Assembly (NCBI GenBank): GCA_016870915.1
Contig: VFZY01000011.1
Coordinates: 1-51,345, forward strand
Origin: Acidobacteriota bacterium
Lineage (GTDB): Bacteria; Acidobacteriota; Terriglobia; Bryobacterales; Bryobacteraceae
Reading direction: 5' to 3'
DNA: 51,345 nt
The position numbers and the translations under genes are program-made. Below the pieces are notes generated by a model. The model was not told the origin of the DNA and did no database searches. It saw only the letters and a list, made by a program, of their open reading frames with translations. This document shows positions 25,548 through 37,111 of this stretch, in pieces. How positions within the stretch are numbered: position 1 is the first letter of the stretch; each line of letters starts with the position of its first letter.

Positions 25548-25551
<4 letters not shown>
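24568..25551 (-). CDS. YpdA-like thioredoxin-reductase-fold flavoprotein
   Basis: FAD/NADPH-dependent reductase, 327 aa, closest to YpdA (Bdr), the reductase of bacillithiol disulfide. It has the FAD motif GAGPTG (11-16), the YpdA hallmark GCVVNSLYHYPTNLVFFTT (35-53), ATGYYDIPNYLGVPGED, a second nucleotide motif VVGAKNSAALAALELHWTGA and AMTGYRPDFEFL, without a CxxC redox pair. Thus it acts on a small-molecule thiol, as YpdA does. The start is GTG, overlapping the alaS stop (GTGA), so it is coupled to alaS. It converges with the enolase-family gene (5 bp). Bacillithiol use by the organism is inferred. Confidence 0.88.
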
Positions 25552-28112
<2,561 letters not shown>

Positions 28113-28151
28113 GGATTTCCTTATTTTCGCAGATTGGGCCGATTTGCCGTT

Positions 28152-28814
28152 CTAGCGGGCCTTGGCGCTGTTGAGAAGGCCGCGGACGCCCACAATACCA
28201 AGTGCGCCGGTGGCCTGGGCGGCCCAGTTCATCCAGGGCTCCGGGCGGAAGGTTTCAACAATCCAGGGGTCGCTGACCGCCATTTCGCCTCCCACTTTGC
28301 CCAGGATGGCCGCGCCGACAAAGATGATGATGGGCCAGCGGTTCATCAGGCGGCTCAGCAGATCACTGGTGAAGACCACGAACGGAATGCTCAGGCCAAG
28401 GCCGAACAGCAGCAGGCCGAAGTGGCCCTTGGAGGCGGCGGCAACGGCCAGGATGTTGTCCACCGACATGGTGATGTCAGCCACAAGGATGATCCACATC
28501 GCCTGCCAAAGGCCGGCGGCTTCCTTCCCCTCATCCTCGCCGCCAACGTTATCCGCCAGCAGCTTCCAGCCGATCCAGAGGATCAGCAGGCCACCCGTGA
28601 ACTTGATGAAACTGGCCCGCAAAAGCTGCGCGGCAAAGAAGGTAATGCCGACGCGAAGCACCACCGCCAGGGCGGAACCGGCCAGAATGCCCATACGCCG
28701 CTCACGCGGGGGCAAGGAGCGCACGGCCATCGCAATGACGACGGCATTATCACCAGCCAGCAGCAGATCAATGAGGACGATCTGAAGGGCGTCAACAAGG
28801 AGTTGAGCGTCCAT
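28152..28814 (-). CDS. TerC-family integral membrane protein
   Basis: Polytopic inner-membrane protein, 220 aa starting at 28814 (MDAQLLVDALQIVLIDLLLAGDNAVVIA). The frame is open to 28928 but those residues are not membrane-like. About seven membrane segments are visible. The TerC acidic signatures LAGDNAV and MSVDNILAVAAASKG are present; in this family they line a putative metal-ion path (manganese export has been shown for some members). It is likely an ion transporter or stabiliser of membrane protein biogenesis. It is followed directly by alaS on the same strand. Confidence 0.88.
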   Translation of the reverse strand: MDAQLLVDALQIVLIDLLLAGDNAVVIAMAVRSLPPRERRMGILAGSALAVVLRVGITFFAAQLLRASFIKFTGGLLILWIGWKLLADNVGGEDEGKEAAGLWQAMWIILVADITMSVDNILAVAAASKGHFGLLLFGLGLSIPFVVFTSDLLSRLMNRWPIIIFVGAAILGKVGGEMAVSDPWIVETFRPEPWMNWAAQATGALGIVGVRGLLNSAKAR

Positions 28815-28872
28815 GAATGAAGGGTTCTCCACTAGAGTAACACTCGCGCGAAGAACCCTCCCTGGACGAGTC

Positions 28873-29556
28873 TTACCTTCCGCGCCGCAGAGCGAACGCC
28901 GCGCCCAAGCCGGCGGCGAGCAGGCCAAGAGAACCGGGCTCAGGGACCATGGACCCTCTGACGGTCACGCTCAGTTCACCTCCGTTGTTGTTCCATTCGT
29001 AGCCGTCGAATGTGCCAAGGTAAAGGCGCGTCGCTCCGGCAGGGATGATGAACTCCTGGGTCTCTCCGCCGCCGGCAAGACCATCGCCGATGAAGAATGT
29101 CTGCTTGAGCGCGGGCGCCAGGGTCAAGAAGTTCATTGCGCCAGGGTCCGAGAAATCGAGCGTTGCGGGTTCGGCGCTCAGATCCGGCTGGTCATCGCTG
29201 AGGAACACCCCGATCAGGGAACTCAATTGCGCCCGCAGGTACGACATGCCTTGGATACCGTCATTCAGTTTGGTGGCGAAGACGCCTGGCCGGCCGTCGG
29301 GTCCCACCAGCGGCTGAGCGGGCCCGTGTTTCGTGGCGCCCGTGGCGGCGAACGTCAGAGTTGTGCCGGGAATCAGCATCAGGGGAACCAGAACCGGCGA
29401 CTGCCCCGGCGCTGAGTCACCGGAGCAGCAGGCCGTGCCATGGGGCATGCCTGCCAGCCAAAGATTCGAGGTGCCATTCACTGTGACTGTGGCCGTACCC
29501 GCGTGGACCAGCGCCGCCCAAGGGGCTACAAGAGATACAACTCTCAACAGGTTCAT
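28873..29556 (-). CDS. PEP-CTERM sorting-domain exported protein
   Basis: A 227-aa surface or exported protein with a signal peptide (MNLLRVVSLVAPWAALVHAG) and a C-terminal PEP-CTERM tail: VPEPGSLGLLAAGLGAAFAL then RRGR, that is motif, membrane helix and basic end. This tail is processed by exosortase, which must be encoded elsewhere. The body is beta-rich with GTFDGYEWNNNGGELSVTVRG near the end; it resembles secreted proteins with a DUF-type lectin-like layout, but no family is recognised. The start at 29556 has GGAGAACGGA upstream on the minus strand. Function unknown. Confidence 0.85.
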   Translation of the reverse strand: MNLLRVVSLVAPWAALVHAGTATVTVNGTSNLWLAGMPHGTACCSGDSAPGQSPVLVPLMLIPGTTLTFAATGATKHGPAQPLVGPDGRPGVFATKLNDGIQGMSYLRAQLSSLIGVFLSDDQPDLSAEPATLDFSDPGAMNFLTLAPALKQTFFIGDGLAGGGETQEFIIPAGATRLYLGTFDGYEWNNNGGELSVTVRGSMVPEPGSLGLLAAGLGAAFALRRGR

Positions 29557-29802
29557 TTTCCGTTCTCCGATTTCGTGGTAAACAACAGCCCATCTTATGC
29601 CGAGCCTTGGTGTATGATAATTCAACGGTAAGATCACCGCAACCCCGGCTTGGAAAATTTCGGTTACCTGCTTATTTGGCTTGACGGTCCGTCTGTGTTC
29701 CTTTGTGCGTTCCTTTGTGCGTTCCTTTGTCAGCGTTCTTTCCGATCGTCCGGGCGCTGTGCGGGCCATGCCTCCCGGCCGGACTGGTAATGTCAGAAGG
29801 AG
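29557..29802. other. intergenic region with tandem repeats
   Basis: No gene is supported in this 246-bp gap between divergent genes. It is locally AT-richer than the surroundings. It holds the 12-bp repeat array at 29697-29730 and a TTGACG hexamer at 29681-29686 without a matching -10 at 16-18 bp. Confidence 0.4.
29697..29730. repeat. 12-bp tandem repeat, about 3 copies
   Basis: GTTCCTTTGTGC occurs at 29697-29708 and 29709-29720, with a third partial copy (first 10 bases) at 29721-29730. It lies 72-106 nt upstream of the carboxylase start, inside its probable promoter or leader region. Confidence 0.75.
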
Positions 29803-31338
29803 ATGACATCGACACGCCTGGAAGAAGTTCGCCGCCGGCACGCCAACGCCGAGGCCGGCGGCGGGCCGGAGCGCCGCGAGCGGCAACACAAGGAAGGCAA
29901 GCTATCGGCGCGGGAACGAATCGACCTTTTGCTGGACGAAGGAAAGTTTGAGGAGGTGGACAAGTTGGTGCGGTCGCGCGGGGATGGCGATCAGGTCATC
30001 GACGGCGACGGATTCGTCACGGGCTACGGCCACATCCACGGCCGGCCGATGTTCGTCTTCGCGCAGGACTTCACCGTCTACGGCGGATCGCTTTCGGAAG
30101 CCAACGCCCGCAAGATCTGTAAGGTAATGGACCTGGCGCTGAAGAACGGGGCGCCGGTGATCGGCCTGAACGATTCCGGCGGCGCACGGATTCAGGAAGG
30201 CGTACTCTCGCTGGGCGGATATGCGGACATCTTCCTGCGCAACACCCTGGCGAGCGGGGTTGTACCCCAGATTTCGGCGATTCTGGGACCCTGTGCCGGC
30301 GGCGCCGTCTACTCACCGGCCCTGACCGACTTCGTCTTCATGGCGGAGAGGACAAGCTACATGTTCGTCACCGGCCCCGACGTCATCAAGACGGTAACGC
30401 ACGAGGATGTCGGCAAAGAGGAATTGGGTGGCGCCTCGACGCACAACGCGGTAAGCGGCGTGGCTCACTTCATGGCTTCGGGGGATGCGGCTTGCCTTCA
30501 GATGATCCGGCGCCTCATGAGTTTTCTGCCATCGAACAATCGGGACGACGCGCCACGTGGTCCCCGGACCGACCCCGCCGACCGCCGCGATGCCGCCCTG
30601 GACACGCTGGTCCCCTCCGATTCGAGCATTCCCTACGACATCAAGGATGTCATCCGCCGCGTGGCCGATCACGGCGATTTTCTTGAAGTGCACGAACACT
30701 TCGCCCCGAACATCGTCGTTGGATTCGCGCGGCTGGATGGGCGCACAGTTGGCATTGTGGCGAATCAGCCGGCCAGCCTGGCGGGCTGCCTGGATATCAA
30801 TTCTTCCGTCAAGGGAGCCCGATTCGTCCGTTTCTGCGATGCGTTCAACATCCCGATTGTCACGTTCGAGGACGTGCCGGGTTTTCTTCCCGGAACCGGG
30901 CAGGAGTGGGGCGGCATCATCCGCCACGGCGCCAAATTGCTTTACGCCTATGCCGAGGCGACCGTGCCCAAAGTCACTGTGATCACACGCAAAGCTTACG
31001 GCGGCGCTTACTGCGTGATGGGTTCGAAGCACCTGCGCACCGATGTGAATCTGGCCTGGCCCACGGCTGAGATCGCCGTGATGGGCCCCGAGGGCGCCGT
31101 CAACATTGTCTATCGCCGGGAATTGTCCACCGCGGCGGACCCGGAAGCGCTGCGAAGGGAGAAAGCGGCCGAATACCGGGACCGGCTGGCCAACCCGTTC
31201 ATCGCCGCTGAATGCGGCTACATCGATGACGTGATCGAACCAGGTGAGACGCGGCCCCGGCTGATTCGGGCCCTGCGGATGCTCGAGAACAAGGTGGACA
31301 CGATGCCGCGCAAGAAGCACGGCAACATACCGCTGTAG
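29803..31338 (+). CDS. acyl-CoA carboxylase, carboxyltransferase (beta) subunit
   Basis: Propionyl/acyl-CoA carboxylase beta chain (PccB/MmdA class), 511 aa, a full crotonase-fold dimer of two carboxyltransferase halves. Marks are [51 protein letters not shown] and [16 protein letters not shown]. It carboxylates propionyl- or acetyl-CoA with a biotin carboxylase subunit, or acts in methylmalonyl-CoA decarboxylation; no biotin subunit gene is adjacent. The start ATG 29803 is the only in-frame ATG after TAA 29788, and AAGGAG abuts it directly with no spacer, an unusual ribosome-binding layout. It converges with the 31340 gene with 1 nt between stops. Confidence 0.92.
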   Translation: MTSTRLEEVRRRHANAEAGGGPERRERQHKEGKLSARERIDLLLDEGKFEEVDKLVRSRGDGDQVIDGDGFVTGYGHIHGRPMFVFAQDFTVYGGSLSEANARKICKVMDLALKNGAPVIGLNDSGGARIQEGVLSLGGYADIFLRNTLASGVVPQISAILGPCAGGAVYSPALTDFVFMAERTSYMFVTGPDVIKTVTHEDVGKEELGGASTHNAVSGVAHFMASGDAACLQMIRRLMSFLPSNNRDDAPRGPRTDPADRRDAALDTLVPSDSSIPYDIKDVIRRVADHGDFLEVHEHFAPNIVVGFARLDGRTVGIVANQPASLAGCLDINSSVKGARFVRFCDAFNIPIVTFEDVPGFLPGTGQEWGGIIRHGAKLLYAYAEATVPKVTVITRKAYGGAYCVMGSKHLRTDVNLAWPTAEIAVMGPEGAVNIVYRRELSTAADPEALRREKAAEYRDRLANPFIAAECGYIDDVIEPGETRPRLIRALRMLENKVDTMPRKKHGNIPL

Positions 31339-31339
31339 C

Positions 31340-31879
31340 TCATCGTTTCCTGCTGTCTATCATCCGCTGCTGAACCAGGTTGAAGAGATCCTGGGTTGAG
31401 TCCACCGGGTCTTTGAAGAGGAAGAAGGAACACTTGCGGCCCGACCGGACCAGGTGAAGGGAATCAAGCCTGGAATGCTTGCGGATGAAGACGTTGGTTA
31501 CCTCATGGAAGGGGACTTCGAATACGCGGTCGCGAAACCAGCGGCGGCCGTGGAACAGAATGGAATCCGCGCTCACGCCCAGGTGACCTAACGCTTCGCC
31601 CAGCCCGGTTCCCCATCCACCCGCGGCGGGCACCACCACCTCGGCTCCGGGAAACCGTGCCAGCGTCTCCGCTGGTACCAGTTCCGCCAGGCGCCAGCGG
31701 GCTCCGGACCACTCCGATCGCGTGTTGTACTTAGCGGCTACACCATAGAGCCGCATCCAACGCCACACCGGTGCGCCAATGAGAATTGCGAGCGCGGCGG
31801 CCAGAAGCGGTGTCCAGGCGAGCCACCAGAGGTTGTCGTGAACAAACGCCACGCCCTCCACGCTGAAAAGTTCTTCCAC
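31340..31879 (-). CDS. membrane protein coupled to kgd
   Basis: A 179-aa protein with GTG start. It has one N-terminal membrane segment (about 18-36, WLAWTPLLAAALAILIGAPV in part) then a soluble domain rich in beta strands (ADSILFHGRRWFRDRVFEVPFHEVTNVFIRKHS), similar in feel to PH-like membrane proteins, and a C-terminal helix (FNLVQQRMIDSRKR). No family is recognised. Its GTG shares one nucleotide with the kgd TAG stop, so its translation depends on kgd. A link to the 2-oxoglutarate dehydrogenase is suggested by that coupling only. Confidence 0.7.
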   Translation of the reverse strand: MEELFSVEGVAFVHDNLWWLAWTPLLAAALAILIGAPVWRWMRLYGVAAKYNTRSEWSGARWRLAELVPAETLARFPGAEVVVPAAGGWGTGLGEALGHLGVSADSILFHGRRWFRDRVFEVPFHEVTNVFIRKHSRLDSLHLVRSGRKCSFFLFKDPVDSTQDLFNLVQQRMIDSRKR

Positions 31880-34800
31880 TACTTCTTACGTTTCGGCACG
31901 CGCACGCGTCTCTTGCGCACCACTTCGCCGGCGGTGAAAGCCATTTCCATCAATTGGCGGAACTCTTCCTGGTGCAGCCGCACGGAACCGGCTGCCGGGC
32001 TGGCGCTTTCGCGCCGCGTGGCTGGACGCACGGCGCGGCCGGAAGGACGCAACACGGGGTCCAGTTTTTCCTGCACGAAGCGCCAGGCGCCCATGTTTCT
32101 GGGCTCTTCCTGCACCCACATCACTTCGCACGCCGCCGGGTAACGGGCCAGCATGTCACCGATGTCGGCGGCCGGGAACGGGTAAATCTGCTCCAGGCGG
32201 GCGATGGCAATATGGTGGGCGCCGCGTTCTTCGCGCGCGGCCAGCAGATCGTAGTACACCTTTCCGGAGCACAGCAACAGGCGAGTGATGCCCTCCGCGG
32301 GTCCGGCGTCCTGAATGAGTTCGCGGAAGCCGCCGGATGTCAGGTCGCTCGCCGTTGAGACGGCCTTGGCATGGCGCAGCAAGCTCTTGGGCGTGAAGAT
32401 GATCAGCGGCTTACGAACCCCGCGGCGGTCTTCGCCTCCATGCATCTGCCGCCGCAGCAGATGAAAGTACTGCGCGGGCGTGGTGCAATTGCAAACCTGA
32501 ATGTTGTTGTCGGCGCACAGTTGGAGAAAGCGCTCAATCCGCCCGCTGGAGTGTTCGGGACCCTGCCCCTCATAACCATGCGGCAGCAGCAGAACCAGGC
32601 CGCTCGGCTGGCCCCATTTCGATTCGCAGCAGGTGAGAAACTGATCGATCAGAATCTGGGCTCCGTTGGCGAAATCGCCGAACTGCCCCTCCCACATCAC
32701 CAGCGTCAACGGGTCGCCCACGCTGTAGCCAAACTCAAAGCCCATCACGGCATATTCGCTGAGCGAACTGTTCACTACCTCAAAACGTGCCTGCTCCGGC
32801 GCCAGGTGGCTCATGGGCGTGTGCAGTTGCCCGGTGGCGTAGTCGTACAACTCCAGGTGCCGTTGGCTGAACGTACCGCGGCCGCAATCCTGGCCGCTCA
32901 GCCGTACCGCGGTGCCCTCCAGCACCAGGGTTCCGAAGGCCAGCGCTTCGGCCGTGGCCCAGTCCATCGGGGCTCCATTCACTACGTCGGCCCGGCGGTC
33001 GATCAGTGGCTTGAGCTTAGGATGCAGGGTGAAGTCCGCGGGAAACGTCGTCATGCCCCGGGCGGCACGCTCCAGCAGGGCGGGCGAAACCGCCGTGTTT
33101 GCGACGATCTTCTGAAGCTGGGCTTCCTCCAGCACGGTCATTTCGACCGTTTCAAAGCGCTCCGGCAGGGTTTTTGCCGTGTTGAACCCTTCTTCGAGGC
33201 GGGTCTTGACGGCGGCCCGAAGCGCCGTCAGGTTGTCCTTGCTGACCGTTCCTTCACGGGCCAATTTGTCCGAGTACTGCGTGGCCACGGAGGGATGCTG
33301 GGCGATCCGGCGGTAGAGTATTGGCTGGGTGAAGCTTGGATCGTCGCCCTCATTGTGGCCATGCTTGCGGTAGCAGATCATGTCGATGACGACATCCTTC
33401 TTGAACCGCTGCCGGAAATCGAACGCGATCTGCGCCACACGGAAGGCCGCTTCGGGATCGTCCCCGTTCACATGGAAAATAGGCGCCTGTACCATGCGCG
33501 CCACGTCGGTGGAGTAGGGCGTCGAGCGGGCGTCGTCCGGATTTGTCGTGAACCCGATCTGGTTGTTGATGATCAGGTGAATGGTGCCGCCGGTGGTGTA
33601 TCCGTCCAGTTGCGACAGATTCAGGGTTTCGGCCACCACACCCTGGCCCGCGAACGCCGCGTCGCCGTGCACCAGCAAAGGGATCACGCGGCTGCGCTCG
33701 GTGTCGCCCAGGTGATCCTGCTTGGGGCGCACAATGCCCTCCACCACCGGGTCCACGGCCTCCAGATGGCTGGGGTTGGGCGCCACGGTCACCGTTACCG
33801 TATTGCCTTCAAACGATACGCGTTGGCCGCTGGCGCCCAGGTGATACTTCACATCGCCCGATCCATGAGCCGACTCGGGGTCGAGATTACCCTCGAACTC
33901 CGAGAAAAGCTGGCTCAGCGGTTTTCCTGTCAGATTGGCCAGCACACCCAGCCGCCCGCGGTGGGCCATTCCGATGACAATCTCCTGAACGCCGCCGTTG
34001 GCCCCCCGGTCCGCCAGTTCGTCGAGGATGGCCAGCGCGGTCTCACCGCCTTCCAAGGAGAATCGCTTGTGGCCTTTGAAGCGCGTATCCAGAAACTGCT
34101 CGAACATCTCGGCGTCCAGCAGTCGCGCAAGGATCCGGCGGCGCTCGCCTTCGCTGGGGCGCTGCTGGTTCTGTTTCAGTTCCAGCCTTTCCTGCAGCCA
34201 GCGCTTCTGCTCAGGATGCTGGATGTGCATGTACTCACAGCCCACCTTGCCGCAGTAGGCGGTGCGCAGCATGTCCAGAATTTCACGCGCCGTGGCCCTT
34301 TCCATGGCGAAGCTTGAGCCGGTGGAATAGCCGAAGTTACCGACGTTGAAGGAGCGGTCAAGGTCCCAGAGGGAGATGCCGTAATTGGCGGGGTCGAGTT
34401 CGGGGTGGTAGCCCTGTTCGGCGCCCAGCGGATCCAGGTCGGCGATCAGGTGGCCGCGCACCCGGTAGGCGTTGATCATCTGGACGATGGCGGCATCCTT
34501 TGAAACGTCTGCCGCGCGCTGCGCCTCGGGCTGGGCGGATTTTCCCGGCGCCGTCCAGACAACCGGACGGTGGGGCACACGGAGGCTGGCGAAGATGCGG
34601 TCGTAGAACGAGTCCTCCCCCTGCAACAGCGCTTGTACCCGGGCGAGAAAAGTTCCCGATTCGGCGCCCTGAATCACCCGATGGTCATAGGTGCAGGTGA
34701 TCATCATCACCTTGCCCACGCCCAGCATGGTGCGCGTCTCCTCGGGCATCCCGAGAAACTCAGCGGGGTAGTCCATGGCGCCGGTCGCAATGATGGCGCC

Positions 34801-35574
34801 CTGGCCGGGCATCAGGCGCGGAACCGAGCCCAATGTGCCCACCGTGCCAGGGTTGGTGAGGGAAATCGTCGTGCCCTGAAAATCGGCCGGCGCCAGCTTG
34901 CCCCCGCGCGCCCTGGCGACGAGGTCATCGAATGCCACAAGGTACTGGTCGAATGACATGGCGCCGGCGTTGCGGATGTTCGGCACCATCAGGGAGCGGG
35001 CGCCGTCCTTGCCGGCGACGTCGACGGCGATTCCCAGGTTGATCTGGCCGCGGACCAGACGGAACGGCTCGCCCGACTGCTCGGCATAGGCGTTGTTGAG
35101 GTTCGGGTTCGTTTCAATGGCTTTGGCCACCGCCCAGCCGATCAGGTGCGTGAATGAGATTTTGCTCTTGTTCTGAAGGCCCCGGTGCTCGTTGAGGATG
35201 CGGCGATTCTCTTCCAGAACCTTCACCGGGATGGACCGCTGTGAGGTGGCGGTGGGCACGGTGAGGCTGAGGTTCATGTTTTCGGCGATGCGTGCCGCTG
35301 CGCCGCGCAGCGGGACCAGGGAGTCCGTGGCGTCGAGTTGCGGTGGCGGAACGGGCGGCGGCGGAACCGATGGAGGCGCGGCCATGGTGCGGACGCTGGT
35401 CTCCAGAGCGGGCGTGGGGTGTCCGTTCCCATCGTGCTGGCGGCCGTTGCCCGCGGGCGGCTGCTCGTCGAAAACCTGCCGCCAGGCGTCGTCCACGGCC
35501 CGGCGGTCGTGCTGATAAGCCTGATAGATCTCTTCTTCGAACCAGTTGTTGATGCTTGGGGGTTTGGCTGCCAT
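31879..35574 (-). CDS. multifunctional 2-oxoglutarate dehydrogenase/decarboxylase E2-E1 fusion
   Basis: Kgd/OdhA-type enzyme of the TCA cycle, 1231 aa from ATG 35574 (MAAKPPSINNWFEEEIYQAY). A further upstream ATG at 35619 is in frame. Domain order: short N-terminal helix, a proline linker (about 64-80), an E2-like acyltransferase domain (about 85-330) ending in TYDHRVIQGAESGTFL, then the thiamin diphosphate E1 (about 370-1231) with LHVHGDAAFAGQG-type motif (HGDAAFAGQGVVAETL) and NNQIGFTT. No lipoyl domain is visible, as in mycobacterial Kgd. The product could be succinyl-CoA with a separate lipoyl-bearing E2, or succinate semialdehyde. The minus-strand TAAAAT at about 35617-35622 is a candidate -10. 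It diverges from the MATE gene. Confidence 0.95.
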   Translation of the reverse strand: MAAKPPSINNWFEEEIYQAYQHDRRAVDDAWRQVFDEQPPAGNGRQHDGNGHPTPALETSVRTMAAPPSVPPPPVPPPQLDATDSLVPLRGAAARIAENMNLSLTVPTATSQRSIPVKVLEENRRILNEHRGLQNKSKISFTHLIGWAVAKAIETNPNLNNAYAEQSGEPFRLVRGQINLGIAVDVAGKDGARSLMVPNIRNAGAMSFDQYLVAFDDLVARARGGKLAPADFQGTTISLTNPGTVGTLGSVPRLMPGQGAIIATGAMDYPAEFLGMPEETRTMLGVGKVMMITCTYDHRVIQGAESGTFLARVQALLQGEDSFYDRIFASLRVPHRPVVWTAPGKSAQPEAQRAADVSKDAAIVQMINAYRVRGHLIADLDPLGAEQGYHPELDPANYGISLWDLDRSFNVGNFGYSTGSSFAMERATAREILDMLRTAYCGKVGCEYMHIQHPEQKRWLQERLELKQNQQRPSEGERRRILARLLDAEMFEQFLDTRFKGHKRFSLEGGETALAILDELADRGANGGVQEIVIGMAHRGRLGVLANLTGKPLSQLFSEFEGNLDPESAHGSGDVKYHLGASGQRVSFEGNTVTVTVAPNPSHLEAVDPVVEGIVRPKQDHLGDTERSRVIPLLVHGDAAFAGQGVVAETLNLSQLDGYTTGGTIHLIINNQIGFTTNPDDARSTPYSTDVARMVQAPIFHVNGDDPEAAFRVAQIAFDFRQRFKKDVVIDMICYRKHGHNEGDDPSFTQPILYRRIAQHPSVATQYSDKLAREGTVSKDNLTALRAAVKTRLEEGFNTAKTLPERFETVEMTVLEEAQLQKIVANTAVSPALLERAARGMTTFPADFTLHPKLKPLIDRRADVVNGAPMDWATAEALAFGTLVLEGTAVRLSGQDCGRGTFSQRHLELYDYATGQLHTPMSHLAPEQARFEVVNSSLSEYAVMGFEFGYSVGDPLTLVMWEGQFGDFANGAQILIDQFLTCCESKWGQPSGLVLLLPHGYEGQGPEHSSGRIERFLQLCADNNIQVCNCTTPAQYFHLLRRQMHGGEDRRGVRKPLIIFTPKSLLRHAKAVSTASDLTSGGFRELIQDAGPAEGITRLLLCSGKVYYDLLAAREERGAHHIAIARLEQIYPFPAADIGDMLARYPAACEVMWVQEEPRNMGAWRFVQEKLDPVLRPSGRAVRPATRRESASPAAGSVRLHQEEFRQLMEMAFTAGEVVRKRRVRVPKRKK

Positions 35575-35680
35575 GAGGGTGTCGCGGCTGCGGGGTTCCA
35601 CAGACGTCGTCTCTCTCATTTTACCGTTCCAGGGCCCGCCGCGACTGGGAACCTCGATTCCGGTCCGCTATCGTGGAGGA

Positions 35681-37111
35681 ATGGCAGGGGCCGAGGCGTC
35701 CGGAACGCACAACGAAGGCTTCTGGGCCGCCGTTCGAGAGTCCATCCACGGATCCCAGCGCGACTTCACCGAGGGAAGCATCACACGCGCCATCGGTGTG
35801 CTTGCCGTTCCCATGGTGCTTGAGATGGTGATGGAATCGGCCTTCGCCATCGTCAACGTCTTCTGGGTGTCGCGTCTGGGCGCCGAGGCGGTGACAGCCG
35901 TGGGCCTCACGGAAGCCATGATGACCATCGTTTTCACCGTAGCGCTGGGGCTGAGCATGGCCGCCACCGCGGTGGTGGCGCGGCGCACTGGTGAGAAGAA
36001 TCACGAGGCCGCCCGCGTGGCCGCCGGGCAGACGCTGCTGTTGGGCGCGATGATGTCCGGCGCTATCTCTCTCATTGGTGTGCTGTTCGGCCGCCAACTG
36101 CTGGACATGATGGCCAGCAGTCCGGTCATCGAGAGGGTGGGGGGAGGGTTTACCACCATCCTGCTGGGCGCCAATTTTTCCGTATTCTTCATCTTCGTCA
36201 TTAACGCCGTGTTCCGCGGCGTGGGCGATGCGGCGGTGGCCATGCGGGTGCTCTGGCTGGCGAACGCGATTAACCTGGTGCTGGATCCGTGCCTGATCTT
36301 CGGACTTGGCCCGTTTCCTGAACTGGGCGTGACGGGCTCCGCCATCTCGACGTCGGTGGGCCGTGGAATCGGCGTGGCCTATCAACTCTGGCTTCTTTTC
36401 CGGGGCGACGGCCGCATCCGTCTGAATCTTTCCCATCTGCGGCCGCGCCGCGAGGTTCTGGCGGAACTCTGGGCCGTGGCCCTGCCGGGAATGTTCCAGT
36501 ATCTGGTGGCCACGGCAAGTTGGGTGGGCCTGGTCAAACTGGTGGCGACCTTCGGAGCTCAGGTGATGGCGGGCTATACAGTGGCCATTCGTATCATCAT
36601 GATGTTTCTGCTGCCCTCCTGGGGGCTGTCCAACGCGGCGGCAACGCTGGTGGGCCAGAATCTGGGAGCGGCGAAGCCGGAACGCGCCGAACGGTCCGTG
36701 TATCTGGCGGCGTTGTACAACGTGCTGTTCATGGGCGTTGTGACGGCCGTCTGCGTGGCTGCAGCCGAGCCGATTTTGCGCTTCTTCGCCACCGACGCAT
36801 CGGCCGCCGGCGGGTTGATGGTTGAATGGGGCGTGCGCAGCCTTCGCATGCTCAGCTATGGCAACGTGTTCTATGCGTTGTCGATGGTGATGGTCCAGTC
36901 GTTCAACGGCGCTGGCGACACCTGGACACCGACGCGAATCAACATCCTGTGCCACTGGATCATCCAGTTGCCGGTGGCGTGGGCTCTGGCGCACACGCTG
37001 GGGTTGGGCGCCACGGGCATCCTTTACGCGGTGGTGGGCGCCGAATCGCTTCTGGCGGTGATTGCCACCGTGATGTTCCGGCAAGGAAAATGGAAAGAGG
37101 TCAAGGTATGA
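35681..37111 (+). CDS. MATE-family multidrug efflux transporter
   Basis: Twelve-helix cation antiporter of the MATE (MatE/NorM-like) family, 476 aa from ATG 35681. GGAGGA directly abuts the ATG. The conserved N-terminal segment is ITRAIGVLAVPMVLEMVMES; the halves repeat as FWVSRLGAEAVTAVGLTEAM and VGLVKLVATFGAQVMAGYTV. It would export cationic drugs or metabolites using a proton or sodium gradient. The last codons overlap the next gene by ATGA, so it is coupled to a C26-type hydrolase. The open frame upstream to 35546 lies within kgd and is not counted. Confidence 0.92.
   Translation: MAGAEASGTHNEGFWAAVRESIHGSQRDFTEGSITRAIGVLAVPMVLEMVMESAFAIVNVFWVSRLGAEAVTAVGLTEAMMTIVFTVALGLSMAATAVVARRTGEKNHEAARVAAGQTLLLGAMMSGAISLIGVLFGRQLLDMMASSPVIERVGGGFTTILLGANFSVFFIFVINAVFRGVGDAAVAMRVLWLANAINLVLDPCLIFGLGPFPELGVTGSAISTSVGRGIGVAYQLWLLFRGDGRIRLNLSHLRPRREVLAELWAVALPGMFQYLVATASWVGLVKLVATFGAQVMAGYTVAIRIIMMFLLPSWGLSNAAATLVGQNLGAAKPERAERSVYLAALYNVLFMGVVTAVCVAAAEPILRFFATDASAAGGLMVEWGVRSLRMLSYGNVFYALSMVMVQSFNGAGDTWTPTRINILCHWIIQLPVAWALAHTLGLGATGILYAVVGAESLLAVIATVMFRQGKWKEVKV

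Noticed and set aside
32371-34317. 648-codon plus-strand frame opposite kgd
   Set aside because: Its composition mirrors the Kgd codons and no motif of any family is visible; kgd itself is unambiguous.
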